Shown in pieces: positions 19,926 to 35,100 of a DNA stretch of 64,000 bases (positions within the stretch are counted from its first letter, which is position 1; every line of letters starts with the position of its first letter). The position numbers and the translations under genes are program-made. The notes under the pieces were generated by a model. It saw only the letters and a program-made list of their open reading frames with translations. It ran no database searches and was not told the DNA's origin. The stretch comes from Desmonostoc muscorum LEGE 12446 (GTDB lineage: Bacteria > Cyanobacteriota > Cyanobacteriia > Cyanobacteriales > Nostocaceae): positions 8,145,001 to 8,209,000 of the forward strand of contig NZ_JADEXS020000001.1 of assembly GCF_015207005.2 (NCBI RefSeq), in the 5' to 3' direction.

Positions 19926-19996
19926 GACGCGATGAATCGCGTCTCTACAAGGGGGGGATTAAAAAAACGATGCCTGCGGCGGGCTACGCCTACGCA
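19926..19996. repeat. Dispersed palindromes: second hairpin copy and a GCGATGCC-type repeat
   Basis: GACGCGAT GA ATCGCGTC (19926-19943) is the second copy of the hairpin seen at 13740. At 19967-19996 a 30-nt element starts ACGATGCCTGCGGCGGGC and ends TACGCCTACGCA. Close relatives of the latter sit in frame inside genes at 49973-50002 and, reversed, at 52782-52811. Confidence 0.75.
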
Positions 19997-20151
19997 TTTT
20001 CATTTTGTTTACGATATCTGTTTTATTAGGGGCGATCGCATTCTCTGGATTGCGGAAAGATCAGACGCGATAGATTTACGAGACGCTCTGCTTAGAGTGA
20101 TGGAAGAGCGATAGCTAGTTTTCTGTCAATGCGTAAGTTGTACAAGAAAAT

Positions 20152-23100
20152 CTAATTGACTGTTTCATTTCCTTTCTTGTCAGTATTATCGTTGGTAGAG
20201 ACAAGGAACCAGTCCTGACCCTGTACACCATCAAGAGTGTCACCAGTTAATGAGTCTACAACATTGTCATCAGTGATATTAGCAGGATTGAGTGCATAGA
20301 AACTATCAAAGCCTACGCCATTCTTCAGGTTAGTGATACGTTGGGAGTAGGAGACGGGCTGTAACCAGGCAGCTAATAGAGCAGCGATCGCATTCAAGTC
20401 AGAGGAGTATTTATACTTGCCAGAAATGAGGATATCATCACCCTTGTCAGCGTTGATAGTATCTTGACCAGAGCTACCTAACAAAATATCGTTGTCTGTA
20501 CCACCATAGATAAAATCGCTACCATCGCCACCATCGATCACATTGTAGCCATTGCCTCCACGGATAGTATCATTGCCGACATCACCGTAGATGACAGTAG
20601 TAATCGGGTCAAGGTCAGAATTGATCGTGATGGTATCATTCCCGGCGTTGCCGTAGATAATAATCCGACCAATAGTTGAGCCATTGCTGGTTCTAGCAAA
20701 TTCGCCTTTATCAGTGCCGTTGACGAATACGCGAATCATGGAAGCGCTGCTACCACGGCGTACCTCAATGTTGTCATTACTGTTACCACCACCAATAAAT
20801 AATGCGCTTTGGGTAGAGTTAGTTGGGTCTTGGGCAACGAAAACTTGATTTACAGTTACATCGTTACCGTTACTACTTGTGGGTGGGTTGGTTGGTGGGT
20901 TGGTGTTACCACCTCCATTTAATGGAAGAGCTGTGGCGCGATCGTCTTCGGGGCCGCCTTGGGTATCGCGTCTGGCTTGGGTATTACCAGGTTGGGGGTC
21001 ACGAGGTGAACCACCTTGATCTTGCCATTGCGGGTCTTGTTGTGTGACTAGACCTAGTTCGCCATTAGGTTCGCTCAAGGTGCGGTCGGCTCCACTTTCT
21101 TTGCCCAAATCCAGTAAAAACTGCTGAATTTGCGGCGAGGGTGAGCGGACAACGGTTGGGTTACCGAAGGCGCTAAATGGCACTATGTAGCTGTTAAACT
21201 CGCCGCGCCAGTCGAAGAGGCGATCGCCGCCTGTGTTGGCAATCAGCACATCTAGTCCGCCGCCCCCGAAGGCAAAGTCGCGATCGGCAAATTCTACTGC
21301 ATCGGGTTGGTTATTCAGACCACCAGCCGTATCGTGATTATCGTCGGCGTTCATCAAGTCGTCACCAAAACCACCAAACAAACGGTCATTCTGCGTGCCA
21401 CCGACTAGCCAATCGTTACCCAAATCGCCAAATACCCGGTCTTTACCATCATTGATTTTATTGTTACCAGCATCAACAGCATCAAAGTTGAGGAAAAAGT
21501 TATTAATTTTCTGGAGCGGATTGTTGGCATCGTAGGCTGCCAACTTGCGGGTTACTGGGTCGTAGCCTAGTGGGTTGGTGTTAGTAACTGGATTACTGTT
21601 GTAGAAAGCAGCTTGGGCTTCTGCACCGGAAATGCCATCGTCACCTGCGCCACCGTGGAGGAAGTCATCGCCCAGACCACCGTAGATGACATCATTGCCG
21701 CCACTTTCTAACGCTGCCAAATCCACCGTCTTGTTCAAGCGACCAGTGATGAAAAGCCACGCGCCTGTAAATGGCCCAGGTAGACTGATTTGGGTTTGGG
21801 CATTAATAGCATTAACGCCGTAGAGGCTTTCAGTTAGTCCGTTGCGGCTGGTAATGATTTTGCCATCATCCCCAAGCACACCGTCTTCGCCAGTACCAGC
21901 GTAAATGCGATCGCTTCCCGTGCCGCCGTAGATATCATCATCCTGTGCTTCACCAAAGAGGACATCATTGCCTGTCATACCGTGGATTACGTCGTCGCCG
22001 GATTCACCGTGTACCACGTCGGCTGTACCGCGATCGCTAGCTGCACCACCTTGAGTGTAATCCAACAACTGAATCGCTCGTGGAATCACCTTCAGGGAAC
22101 CGTAGAAGTCATAGTTAAATTTCAGGAATTGACCGTTGCTACCAATCAAGCGCAGGATATTACCGTTATCGCCAAGGATGTAGTCAGCATCACGGGCATG
22201 ACCGTTGGCAGATGTATCGCCTTGGTCGTTACGGGCAATATCGGTTCCTGCACCACCAAAGATGGTGTCAGCGCCGTCGGGTCGCTGGGTTGGTGCAGTC
22301 AGGCTAAACAGGCTAGAACTGCCACCGATAATGTCGTCTTGTCCGAGATTTCCTAAAATTAGGTCGCCGCCGCCGTTGCCTTCAATGTAGTCATCGCCAT
22401 CAGTGCCAGCACCAGCCAAATCTTCTACGGATGCAGTTGTCGAACTCGCGTTAATTGCAACTGAAGCGTCACCTTGAATCGTATCGTCGCCCAGTTGACC
22501 GAAAATCACATCATCCTGTGCGCCACCTGCAATATTGTCATTGCCAAAGGTATTGGCTGCTGGGGTGTCGGAGTGGTCAAACAGGACAATTTGCCGTTCT
22601 TCGACGCCAGTGGGATTGACTTGGGGACTACCTGTAACCTGGGCAGTGCCGTTGCTATCGTAGATAACTTCACCATTGAGGACGCGGATACGCGGACTTA
22701 AGGCATCACCTCGGCGGAGAATGGAAGCATTATCGCCAGCAATGACATCATTACCAGTGCCACCGTCTAGTACGTCATTGCCATCGTTACCGCCAGCTAC
22801 ATTGTGTCCGCCAACGATATCGTCATCCTGACCGCCGCCGTAGACGGTATCTGCACCTTGTTGACCAAGGATAATGTCTTTACCATCGGTTTGCTGTGGG
22901 AGGGTATCGTCGCCATAAATTAGGTCATTGCCACCATTAAAGCTATTGAGCGTGAAAATTGACTCAAAGCGGAATGGATGCTGGGCAACTGGCAAGCTTA
23001 GTGGCAGCAGTTGTCTGTTAATTGCCTGTCCGGGAACATTCGTTTCCACTAGTCCGTGGTCGCCAAATACCAGGTCATTGTCAGCACCACCCACAATCTT

Positions 23101-26100
23101 GTCGCCAGCAGCACCACCGATAATGATGTCGTTGCCTAATTCCCCGGAGATTTCATCGCTGTCACCGTTGTTCGGCTCCTTGGTTGTCAGCTTTAACACT
23201 TGACTGGTGGTGAGGATTTTAGCGTTAGCAGCCACATTTTGGGTAATTTCCCCGTGGTCGCCGAATATCAGGTCATCAAACTCACCTGGGTTGCCTGCAA
23301 CTACGGTGGCGTTAGGTTCAAAATCACCAAATATCTTGTCCTTACCGCCTACAAGATTGTCAGCGTTGAGGAATGTGCTACTGTTGGCTGTGGGAATAGT
23401 CAGCGTGCGGGTAATCACGTCAACATTGACACCGGAATCACCATAGATGTGGTCGGCTCCTCGCTGTCCGTAAATTGCGTCATCGCCGGAACCGCCTGCT
23501 AAATGGTCGCCTGTTTGAGAGCCGTAAATCGTGTCATTGCCTGCACCACCGTAGACGGTTAAACCGACACTGGGAAGTTGTCCGGCTGGGATGGTCTTGA
23601 AGAGATTGCGGGCATCAATGATATCGTTGCCACTCAGGTCAAAGGAATTTGCTAGGGGGAAGAGGAAGCGATCGCTAGCAGTACCCACTTGGTCGAAGGG
23701 CTTCTGACCAAAGTCTGCACCTGTAACGGTTTCTGGGCTGCCGCTGTACCAGATGCCATCTTGAGAAGTATCGCCATAAACCACCAAAGGAGAGGCTGAA
23801 CCACCGCCACCGTTGACAGTAATTGTGTCGCCACCGACAATCTTTTGACCGTTACCATCGAAGATGAATGCCCCAGTGGTCGGATTGGTGAGGTAGCGGT
23901 TGCCACCACCGTGAACCGTTGTGATGCCGCCGTGGGTAGCGGTGGTACTCAATGTACTCTCGATTGTCAGGTTGTCGTTGCCACTGCCAAGCAACAAGTT
24001 GAGGACTTCAAAGGTGGATTTGCCCGTTGTCGAGTCGCCGTAGGTAATGCCGCCCTTGAAGACATTCGGCTCGCCAAAGGCGGTGGTGCCTGAGAAAGTC
24101 AAATCCCCTGCCATGTTGAAGCCGGATAGATTGGTGGCAGTGAGTACACCTGTTTTATCTTCTTGGCTGGAGTCGTCAAAGATATTCAGGGTGTCAATTT
24201 GCTGTTCTTCAGGCGGTTGAACGCCAATTTCCAACAGCGGCGCGTTCAATTCCTTGGGCAAGATGACGGCTGGATTCAGCGAACGATTGACTGTAGTCGT
24301 ACCGCCAATGACTTCCAAAGGCCCGCGTAGGTTGCTTAACAGGTGCGGCTGAGCTGGGAACGGCTTCAGCTTTTGAGTGCCTGGAGTCGGAACAAATGAG
24401 GGATTGGCGGTGACAGTAACTGTCTGCGGCTGGAACCAGTTGGTCTCGTTGAAGGTGAGGGAAGTGGGGGTTGTAGTAGCTTGCCCATCATTTAGCAGGT
24501 CAATGGTGACTTGCCCAACAGGTGCCTTGGTCAGGCGAACGGTGTAGGTGTCGCCCACTCCTGGGTTTGCTGGCGTGCCATCACCTTTAATTAGCAGGGT
24601 AGAGCCGTCAGTCTCCGTGACTATTACGCCCGGTGTTTCATCGTCTAAGACTTCGACATCTAATAAGCGATCGCTCACCACAAATGTACTATCTGTACTA
24701 GTAACCTTGTGAGTAATCGCTGAAATCTTGGCATCCTCTGGCGCAACGTCTTGGGTTGCCGAAACCTTAACGGTAAACGGTGTATTCCAATTAGTTTCGT
24801 TGAAGGTGATAGATTTATTTGCTGCCGAGAAGCGCGTGTCTGCGGGATTAGCTGCCGATAGGGCAATTTGTCCATCGTTAGCTAGGGTCACCGTCACCGT
24901 CTTACCAGCAGCCGGAGCTTTTGTCAGTTGCACGGTGTAGGTATCAGTAATACCTGTTGTGGCATCTCCCTCCAGTACCAGTGTGCCGCCATTACTTTCG
25001 TTGATAATCAAGCCTGGTTGGTCATTGTCCAACACCGTCACTTCGACATTTTTCACCGCTGCTTTATTGAAGGTGGCATCTTGGCTGGCGACGCTGTGGC
25101 TGACTGTAACTACCCGTTCGCTCTCGGCGAAATTGTCGTCATCCGCCAGCACGTAAACCGTCTGCTGTTGATCCCAGTTGGTGCTGTCAAAGACCAACAC
25201 AACTGAGCGGTTATCTACAACTTCGGGAACGCCATTACGCAGCACTGTGCGCCGGAAGTTGTTTGCATCTTGAGAAACTAAAAGAGAATCGGCTCCTTGG
25301 GCTGCTTCTTCCGATGCCGACAGGGCAGCAGATACGGTAACGTAAACTCGTTCAGTCGGTGCCTGGGCTAGGCGCACTGTGTATTGACCAACAGATCCAC
25401 CTTCGCGGACAACCGTCTCGCCACCAGCTTGCTGAATCACTACCGCCCCTTGTTGCTGGTTAGCAACGTTGAGGTCAATACCCGGAGCTAGCAGCTTGTC
25501 ATAGCCTGTATCCGTTGCAGAGCTTACTTTGTGGTTAATTACACTGCTCTGTCCTTCAGTTTCTTGAGTAGTGATGCTTTGGTTAACATCACCCCCGACA
25601 TTCACGTTGTCACTACCCAGTCCGCCAATAATTCGGGTAGCGATGCCGAAGGGAGTACCAGTGACAAAGAAATTATCATCTCCTTCTAAACCATCGATTT
25701 CAACGACTTCCACGCCGTTAAACTTGACGTTGACGCCAGCACCAAAGATACCGTCTTCCGAAATTACAAAGTTATCGGCGAACTCCGTACCCAGGACAAC
25801 CACTTTATCGAACCCAGTACCACCGTCAATGGAAACTGGGGCGTTGATGTTGTACTGTACTTGGTCATCGCCGCTGCCCGTCTTCACATCGACATTGCCG
25901 TTGGTGGAGAAGTCGCCAACCAGTGGGTTACCATTTTCATCGGCCAGGGCAAAGGCACGGATGACAAATTGGTCATTGCCTGCATCCCCTTCTAAACGGA
26001 GGTCTGCCTTGTTGGCGTAAACGGAGAAGGTATCATCGCCTGTGCCGCCTTGAACAACTGTGGAGAAGCTATTGCCTTGGCTGAGGAAGCCACGGGTAGT

Positions 26101-29100
26101 TCTGACGGTATTGAAGACATCGCTGGGAGCCAGATTACCAATTGCAGTGGTGCGATCGCTACCATATAGCTGCCCGATTTGGAATTGGTCGTTGCCTTTG
26201 CCACCATCTAGGGAGGTGATGGCGCTGTTGTCGTCGCTAGCGAAGAAGTCGTTACCACCCAAGCCGTAGACGTTAAGCCGTCCGTTAATGTTGGCATCGT
26301 AGTTGATGCGCTGTAGTTCTTGTGGGCGAATGCTGGCTAGATTGCTGGGGGTTTGCGTCTGTCCTAGCGTGCCATGCAGTAGGGCGACGAAGGCGGGAGA
26401 ATCCGCTGTTTCCCCAGGAATAGAATTCATGCCCCGCAGCAGGAAGATATCATCAACTGGATCGTTAGCACCGTTGGCGTTGCTGTCTGCACCGTTGATT
26501 GTCAGCGTATCGACTCCATCATCTTTCGCTCCTGTATCTAGGGCGTTGATGATGTAATCTCGGCGATCGCCTTGGCTGCCAGTGGTGTTAATAGTGTAAG
26601 TATCTGTGTCAGCCTGTCCATCCAGGTTGAGGGTATCGCGCTTACCGCCCCTCGATGTCGTCATGGACTGGAGTTGGTTGACGGTGAACTGGTCTTCGCC
26701 ATCGTTTGCCCCAGTGGTAGTACTTGCGCTACCGAAGACATTGGTCTGTCCTTTGAGGAACGTCTGGTTGAAGACGAAACTATCGGCATCCGTGTTACCG
26801 AAGATTTGTGTCTTATCGGTGACATCTGCACCCGATTGAATAGTGCCTCGCAAATCCATCACCGAGCCGAAACCAGCATCGGCGTTTAAGTAATCTACCT
26901 GAATGGTAATGTTGTCGCCAGCAACGATTTCGCTGTTGTCTGTGGTGGTAACGTTGTCACCGACTCGCAGGTTGACTGATTTGGCGGCGGCGATGCGTCC
27001 TTTGGGAATTGACGTGCCTACAGAATTTTCACCGCTTGCCAGTAAATTCAGGTCTTCACCTTGGGCTGATGTTTCATTCACTGTTAGCCGCACATCACCA
27101 TCTACCGATTCTGTGGATAGTACGTTTAATGCCCCAGCGGTCTCCGTCAGGTAAATGTTGCCGTCTGCCTTCGCCACTAAGCACCCGGTTGCTGAGGTGG
27201 AAGAGTTGATTTCCAGGTCATCATCACTTGTGCCAATACCGCCGCCAATGGCTTGCAGGTCAATGTTAGCAGCGTCAATATTACTGTCGCTGTCGCTGCG
27301 GGAGTCTAAAATGGAGCCAGTGCGGGTAGTTAAGGTAACATCACCTGCTGTGGATGTTACTTTGTCAACATTCAAGTCACCATTTGTCTCTGTGATGAAG
27401 ATGTCCTGAGGAGCGGTAGCATTGAGAGCTCCTGCATTGGGGTTAGAGGAGTCGATTTCTAAGAAGTTAGTGCTGGAGCCAATGCCGCCATTCTGGGCTG
27501 TTAAAGTGATATTTTCACCCGTGACATCACTTGCTGCATCGTTGAGGACATCGACAATCGAACCCAAAGCTGTCAAAGTAACATCATCGTCAAAGGAAAC
27601 AATCGATCCCACCCGCAGGTCGCCTGTTTTTTCAGTAATATTAACTGAGCCATTTGTCTCAAAATCAACGCGACCACTACCCAACAGATCCGTGATGCCA
27701 ACGATATTAATTCGGGTATTTGCATCTGCGGCTTTCTTAACTACAATGTTACCGCCAGCCGTGATTGAAGGATCGTTTGTGGGATTGCCATTGGCATCTC
27801 TGGTAGCAAAGCGATAGGTGCTGGCGATCGCACTTGGGATGGTAGCAAAAACACCAACATCTTGGTCTTTACGTGCGCCTGCATCCGGTCTGAAGAAGTT
27901 GTAATAAGGATCGGGGTGTTGGCTGGCTGGTTCGTTAGTGGCATCAACGGTGATACCGCCGACTTTGCCAACCGTGGTTTCTTTAACGCTGTCTTGCAGC
28001 AACAGGTCGATGTCACCGCCAGCAACCAGCGGATCGATGTTAATTGTGAAGTCCGAGACAGCCGCATCCCGCAGACGACCTTTTAAGCTGAGTGAAATAT
28101 CGTCCTTGGCATTCACAAAAATCTGCGAAGCGCGATTGGGACTCTGCACCAGTTCCACATTCACTCGATTGTTAACGGTACCATTTGTGGTAATCTCACC
28201 GATACTCTTATCTGTGGCATCAACTTTGAAAATATTGGTGCGAACGGTTTGCGAAGTACCAGCTAAAATATTACCGCCCTGATTGAGAATGCTTGTTTTG
28301 CCGATGGGGTTCTCAATCAAACCATTGAGCGTAATATTAGATGCGCTCAAGTTTTGGATATCCACCAAAGTTGGTGCAACACTGCGCTGAATATTAAAGT
28401 TGAGGGTTACATCTGTGGCAGTGAGTCCTACCTTTGGTTGACCAGTGCGGTTGACAACATCAATGTTATTGACGGTTAGCTGCTTGGAGGATTTATTGGT
28501 GATTTTGACTGATTTAAATGTATCCAGGAAATCAAAAGTACCTTGAGTTCCTTGAATCGTGCCATTCACTGCCTCAAACAATACCTCAGCAGTTCCCCTG
28601 TTTTGGATATTATCAACAGAAATATTACCAGATATCGCCCCTGTGGTTTGACCGCTATTCACCGACACATTCACTGCCTTGGTAATGTTACCGCTGGCAT
28701 CAACCTCTAACACCGGATTGGGAACACCAAGAATCTCAACGTCAGAATTCCAAGTTACCTGCCGAGTTTGCACCTCGCTGGATTGATTCTTGTCAAAGTA
28801 GCGGTCTGATGTGTCAACGGAACCAACCGACCTTTCCAAAGGTGCGTTAAAGGTTTCTACGAACAGTGCCAAATCGTCTTTGTTCTTGTCCTCTAACTGA
28901 CTATCGCTGCCTCTGGCTCCCGCAGAGATTTTTGCCCCTGCTTCGGCGTTGACTGTACTAGAGATATTATCTGTGCCCAGCGCCCGCGCTTCTTGCGGTG
29001 GTATCAGTGCCACTGCCAAGCGTCCGGCTTTGCGCTTGATTTCAAAATTATCGGTGTTCTCGGTATTAGAGTCGCCTTGGTCGCCATGACTAGCTCGAAT

Positions 29101-32100
29101 GTCAACACCCTGGTTGCCTGCAATCTGGGCATTGCTCTTAATCGCCACATTGGCATCAGAATCAATATCAATCTCTGCATCTGAGAAGGCTGTGGCAACT
29201 CCCAAAAGAATTGGGCTAACGGCTAAAGTCTCAGCTGTGGCAGTGGCTTTCATCCGCGACACTTTGGCATCGATGTCAACCGCCTCGCCAGTCACAATCG
29301 CTCCTTGACCAATTTCCACCTCGGAAATTGCCCCTGTGGATTTACCAACTCTTACACCACCAGGGAAATTGCTATCATCTTCTTTATCGGCATCAGCACC
29401 AGCACCAATAGCAACCGCTAGGGCTTTAGAGTTGCTTGAGGCGGTAGTTGCGGCGTCTGTGTGAATATTTACCAAGTTGCCAGCGGTAATGTTGGCATTT
29501 TGTCCCACCTTTGCCTGAGTCTTATAGTCAACCTGGGTTGAGGTATCAGCAACCGCCGCTGAGATGGCACCGCCGCCTTCGGCAGTGGCGCTAACACTCA
29601 CTATATTGTCGGAGGTGGCCGAGAGTTCAAAGTTACCGCCTGCTGTAATTGCCACATTCGTAGCATCACCACTTTCCTGACCGACAAAGGCGGTTGTAGT
29701 TGCTCCTCGTGTCACCTTCGCCCGCACAACACCTATTTGGATGGCACCACCCGCCCGGTTGTCTGCCAAGGTGGAAATATCTCCGGCAGATGAGGAAAGA
29801 ATTGCCACATCTCCACCAGCGTCTATCTTTGTGGCAGCAATGTAAGCTTTAACTGTTGGTTTTGACTCCGCAACAGATGTTGGAACTGCCACATCTGCCA
29901 AAGAACCACCAGCACTCACCACCGTTGTTGAGGACTTGCCATCGCCGGATGTCGGTAAAAGCTGGCTGAAGGGTGTACCACCAGCGCCCAAGAGCTGATG
30001 CTGTCCAGCAGGCTGGGAACTGAGATCGATGTGCAGTGTATGGTTTCCTGTTGCGACACCAGACAAATCAACGCCTTCTGTGCCGATGAAGTGAGTTCCT
30101 GTGATACCAGCAGCATTCAGAGTGATGGCAGTGCCGTTGGCAGTTGCCGCCAGTTGGAAGGTGCCAGCGCTTTGGTTGGCGTTGACGACGTAATAACTCA
30201 CACCATCTTGCAGACCAGTAATCGGCTTGTCGGTGGCTCGAATCAAGGTGTGGATAACGTTTTGGTCTGCGGCGGCAGTCTTCGCGGGTATTAAGTCGAT
30301 CGCTTTTACCGCAATGTCATCGCTGGTATCGTTAGGCGTTCCACTATCGCTGCCTGTTGCTTCGGCCTTGCTTGCTGCCAACTGGATTTCGTCGGCGTTT
30401 TTCACAATTACATAGTAAGTACCGCCATCAACGAGATTGCCGATAACAGCTCCGTTGCCCTGCTTGCGATAGATGACGGCTTCACCCGTGGTAAAACCGT
30501 GATTTTCTAGGAAGATGTTGTTTCCTTCCGGTACATTTTGAATGTTATTGTTACTGTCTATCCCTAGTTGGCGATCGCCGTTGTTTTCGACAACAGACAC
30601 ATCCACTAAGCTGCTACTGAATTGCTTGGCTGAAGGAGCGCGGTAGGTAACAACCTGTCCGTTGCTGAAGTTGTTATTTGGATCGTTATTTGTGATGGTC
30701 AACGTACTACCGCTGACGTTCGTTGCTGGGCTGAAGGATAAAGGTGCTGTTGTCGCCTGGGCTAAAGTGCTTGCTAACTTAATGGTGGTGTCATCAATTT
30801 TGCGGACATAGTAAAGTTGGGTTTCATTCAAGCCACCAACATCGGCATTGCTGCCACTGCGATACCGAACTACATCTCCAGTCTGGAAGTTATGCGGGCC
30901 GTCGAAGGTAATGGTATCTTTTTGTGCATTAATCTTGGCTGCGTTAAAGGACGATCCCAAACGGATGGAGAGGGGCTTAACGGCTATATTGCTTGCCGTT
31001 TCCGTTTCTAGTTGATCCCCACTACTCAATGTCAGCGTTGTGCCGTTAATCGCAGCAATGGTATATGTGCCTTCATTCTTCGTCAACCCTGAGATGACGA
31101 TGCGTTGTCCAACGCGGAAGCCGTCTGCTGACCATTGTTTACCATCGCTGCGGCTGATGGTATCTGCACTGCCAGCGTCGGTAAATACCAGTTGCTTAAC
31201 GGTGACGGCGGTCGTTGCCAAAACGTTGTATTCCCGTCGCTGTTGTTGATTTCCCGGCCCAGTGATGAATTCCTGCAATCCGCCGATCGCCACATCTGGT
31301 GCATCATAAGTGACGACAGTACCATCAGGCAATTCATAACCAAAGTCAATTGTGTCTTGGGTCAAGTCAACCGCCGTCGCTGGTGTGAAGAGATCCGTTG
31401 GCGGTGTACCATTTCCGTCGGATGCCGCCTCGGCCTTAACGCCGATATTGCCCTGAGCCTGGATGGTCGAACCTGTGCCGATGTAACTGGTGACTTCCGG
31501 TGAAATGGTGGTATTCACCGTAGCCGCACTCACGTTAGCGCCAATGCTACCGCCGTAACTGCGAGCGGTGGCGTCTCCTTCTGCCCGGACTGACTTGGCT
31601 GCTACTGTGACATTGCCAGAGACTTTGTTTTCTGTCTTGACGTTGTTCCCAATATATGCACTAACTTGGGGATTGACTTTAACTGTGGCATCGATGACGT
31701 TGACATTTGCCAAGACGCTACCTGCACCCGCCAGCATATCAGCAGTGACAACATCTGTGCTTTCAGCGTTGATGGCGATCGCTCCTGCCTGTTTAATGGT
31801 CGCGTCATTGCCAATATAAGCCAGAGTTGCTTGGGTATCTTCCGACTTCGCCACCATACCACCCACAGCAACCAATCCACCTACACCCACACGGGTATCG
31901 GCTTTGGCTGTTACTTTCGAGTTGGCTTGCACCTGAATCGTGCCATTGGCGGCGGTGATGGTGGTGTTACCCGTGGAAGTACCATCTGCGGCTTTACCGA
32001 TGTACGCCTCCGTGCTGCCTTGCGCCTTCGATGTGGAATTGGCGCCAGCACCAGCACCACCGATGGCCAGTGCGACCGAGGTCGCTATGGAAAAGGCTGT

Positions 32101-35100
32101 GATATTTCCAGTTGAGTTAGCGATCGCTGTAATACCACCCGTTGTCGAGGTGACATTTGCGCCATCAATGTATGCTTTAACCTTGTTGCCAATGGTATTT
32201 TCACTTAAGGAAACACCGACTGAAGCCCCTGCCACGGCGAAGGACAACGCCCCAGAACCAACATCAGACTTGATTGTGGCAGAATCCAATGCTGAAAGGT
32301 TAATGGCTCCATTGGCGTTAATTTGACTACCACCCGTGATATAGGCAGAAATTTGGTTAGTTGTCTTGTTCTTGGCGCTAGCTCCTGAACCTGCTGCCGC
32401 AAAACTGACTTGAGAAATTGCCCCAGCCACGGAAACAGCCACAGACAATGCGGTGATAGATTGAGTAGATTTGGCTGCTAGTTCAACACTGCCCGCAGAT
32501 GTCACTGTTGATTTATCAATATAAGCTTTAACGCCGTTGTTAATGGTATTCTCAGCGATTGATGCGCCAACAGCCACCGATCCCGCGCCACTACCACCGG
32601 AAATGGCGACGCTACCGCCGCCAGCGTTGGCATTAATAATGGAGGTATCAGTTGTGGTTAACTTAACAGTACCGTTATTAGTGGTGGTGACATTACTGCT
32701 GTTGCGAATTGATGCGGCGATCGTATTATCAATTGTGTTGTAAGACCCAACTCCAGCCCCCGCCAAGGCAACGCCAGCAGAACCACCAACACCCACAGCT
32801 CCAGCCCCAGCCAGAGCCAAGGCATCGATATCTGCGGTGGAGGTTGCACTGAGTTCCACATTACCAGGCGTGGTGACAGTGGAGTTATCTACGTATGCCT
32901 CAACAGTATTATCGATGGTGTTATTAGCTAAGGAAGCACCAACGGCAAGGGAAATACCACCACCAGAACCGGCGCCAACGGCGATCGCCACACCACCAGC
33001 ATCGGCGACAATTGTGGAGTCATCTATTGCAGTTAGCTTGACCTTGCCAGGATTGGTCACAGTCACATTGGCTGTATCCTGAATCGATGCTTCAATTGCG
33101 TTGCTGATGGTGTTGGTCGTCTGGGAACCAGCACCAGAACCAGCTAAACCACCGCCACTACCACCTGCGGCTGATAAACTGCCAGCGACCGCCAAGGCAT
33201 CGATATCTGCGGTGGATGTTGCTGTCAAACCGACACCAGTAGACGCATTAACTGTTGATTTGTCAATGGTTGCTTTGATGGTGTTGTCGATGGTATTAAT
33301 GGCGATCGCTGCACCCACAGAAACAGCAGTACCACCACTCGCCCCACCAGCCAGGGCTACTGCTACTCCACCTGCATCGGCATTAACAGTAGAAGTGTCA
33401 GTTGCCGATAGCGTCACACTGCCAGTATTTGCTGTGACGTTATTGCTATTGTTAATCGATGCTTCGATGTTGTTACTAATGGTGTTATTGGAACTAGAAC
33501 CAGCACCAGAACCCGTAACTCCACCACCAGATCCAGTTGCACCTGATAAAGCCGCACCCAGAGTCAAGGCGTCAATATTTGCTGTGGAGTTCGCACTCAA
33601 CGCCACGCTATTAGCCACTACTGGAGAAGTATCAATTGTCGCCTTGGTAGTGTTGCTCGTGGTGTTGGTTGCTAAGGCAGCTCCCACAGAAATAGCCACG
33701 TTGTTGGGTTGGCTACTCAATCCCAGAGCCACTGCCACACCACCAGCATCGGCGACAATGGTGGAATTATCGGTGGCTGTTAATGAAACTGCTCCACTGG
33801 CGTCTACGTCAGCATTATTCTTAATCGACGCCTCAATTGTGTTGCCAATGGTGTTGGTGGACGAAGTTCCAGCACCAGAAGCACTCAACAGTGATTGACC
33901 TGCACTAGCAGAAATCGCCCCAGCAATGGTCAGGGCGTCAATCTTCGCTGTGGAGTTGGCTGTGAGATTAATTGCATCAGCAGTGGATTCTACTTTGGCA
34001 TTGTCAATGGATGCTTTAACGGTGTTAGAAATCTTGTTAGTAGACTGGGATGCTCCAACGCTCAAGGCGGTACTAAAGTCTTTGCCGATACTCACAGCTA
34101 CGGCTACACCACCGGCATCTGCTGTAATGTTGGTGGTGTCTGTAGCAGTTAAATTAACAGCTCCATTGGCTTTGACATCTGCCCCGTTGCGAATCACCGC
34201 TTCAATGGTTTTATTCACAGCGTTATCTGAACCGGCTCCAGCCCCAGAGGCGGCTAACCCTTGCTGACCAACAGCCCCAGAAATAGCACCGCCAATGGTC
34301 AACGCTTGAATGCTAGCGTTTTGAGTAAAGCTAAAAGAGTGTGACCCTGAGCCAAGAGAAGTCAAATCAATGGCTATTCCATTTTTCGCATTTGCTTCAC
34401 TTGTCGCCAGCTTGATTGTATTAGTGTTGACTACGATTACGTAATAATCTTGTTGTCCACTTAATCCACCAATTGCAGAGCCACCATTGGCATATTTTAC
34501 TTTTTGCCCTGTGGTGAACCCGTGGTCTTGTATAGCAATCGTGTTATTTGCCAAATTCACAACATCTGCACTGGAGGCATTAAACGTAATTGCCTCATCC
34601 GCCGAGGATCTCGCCGTGACGTTGACATCACCAGCTGTGGAGGTCGCTTTAGCATCATCAATTATGGCACTAACTCGATGGGGATTTTCCGTAAAGGTTA
34701 AAGTGTGACCGCTGCCAGTTCCCACAGCAGTCAGGTTGATAGCCACGCCATTGGTAGCATTTGCCTCGCTCGTCGCTAGCTTGATGTTGTTATCATCTAC
34801 CACGATCGCATAATAGTCCTGCCCCTCGGTCAATCCACCTATGGCAGTCCCAGCGCCACGGGAGTACTTCACCCGTTGCCCGGTAGTCAAATTGTGATTT
34901 GCAAAGTTAATCTTGTCATTGGTCACATCCACCGCCACAGTACTGGAACCGTCAAAGGTAATGTAATCTGTGGATTGTCCAATTTTATTGGCAGCGAAGG
35001 ATGCTCCAACCGATACAGCACCATTTGTATCTTTACCTAAGGCAGCGGCGATCGCCACACCACCCGCATCTGCCTTGATGGCGGCGTTATCAATTGCCGT

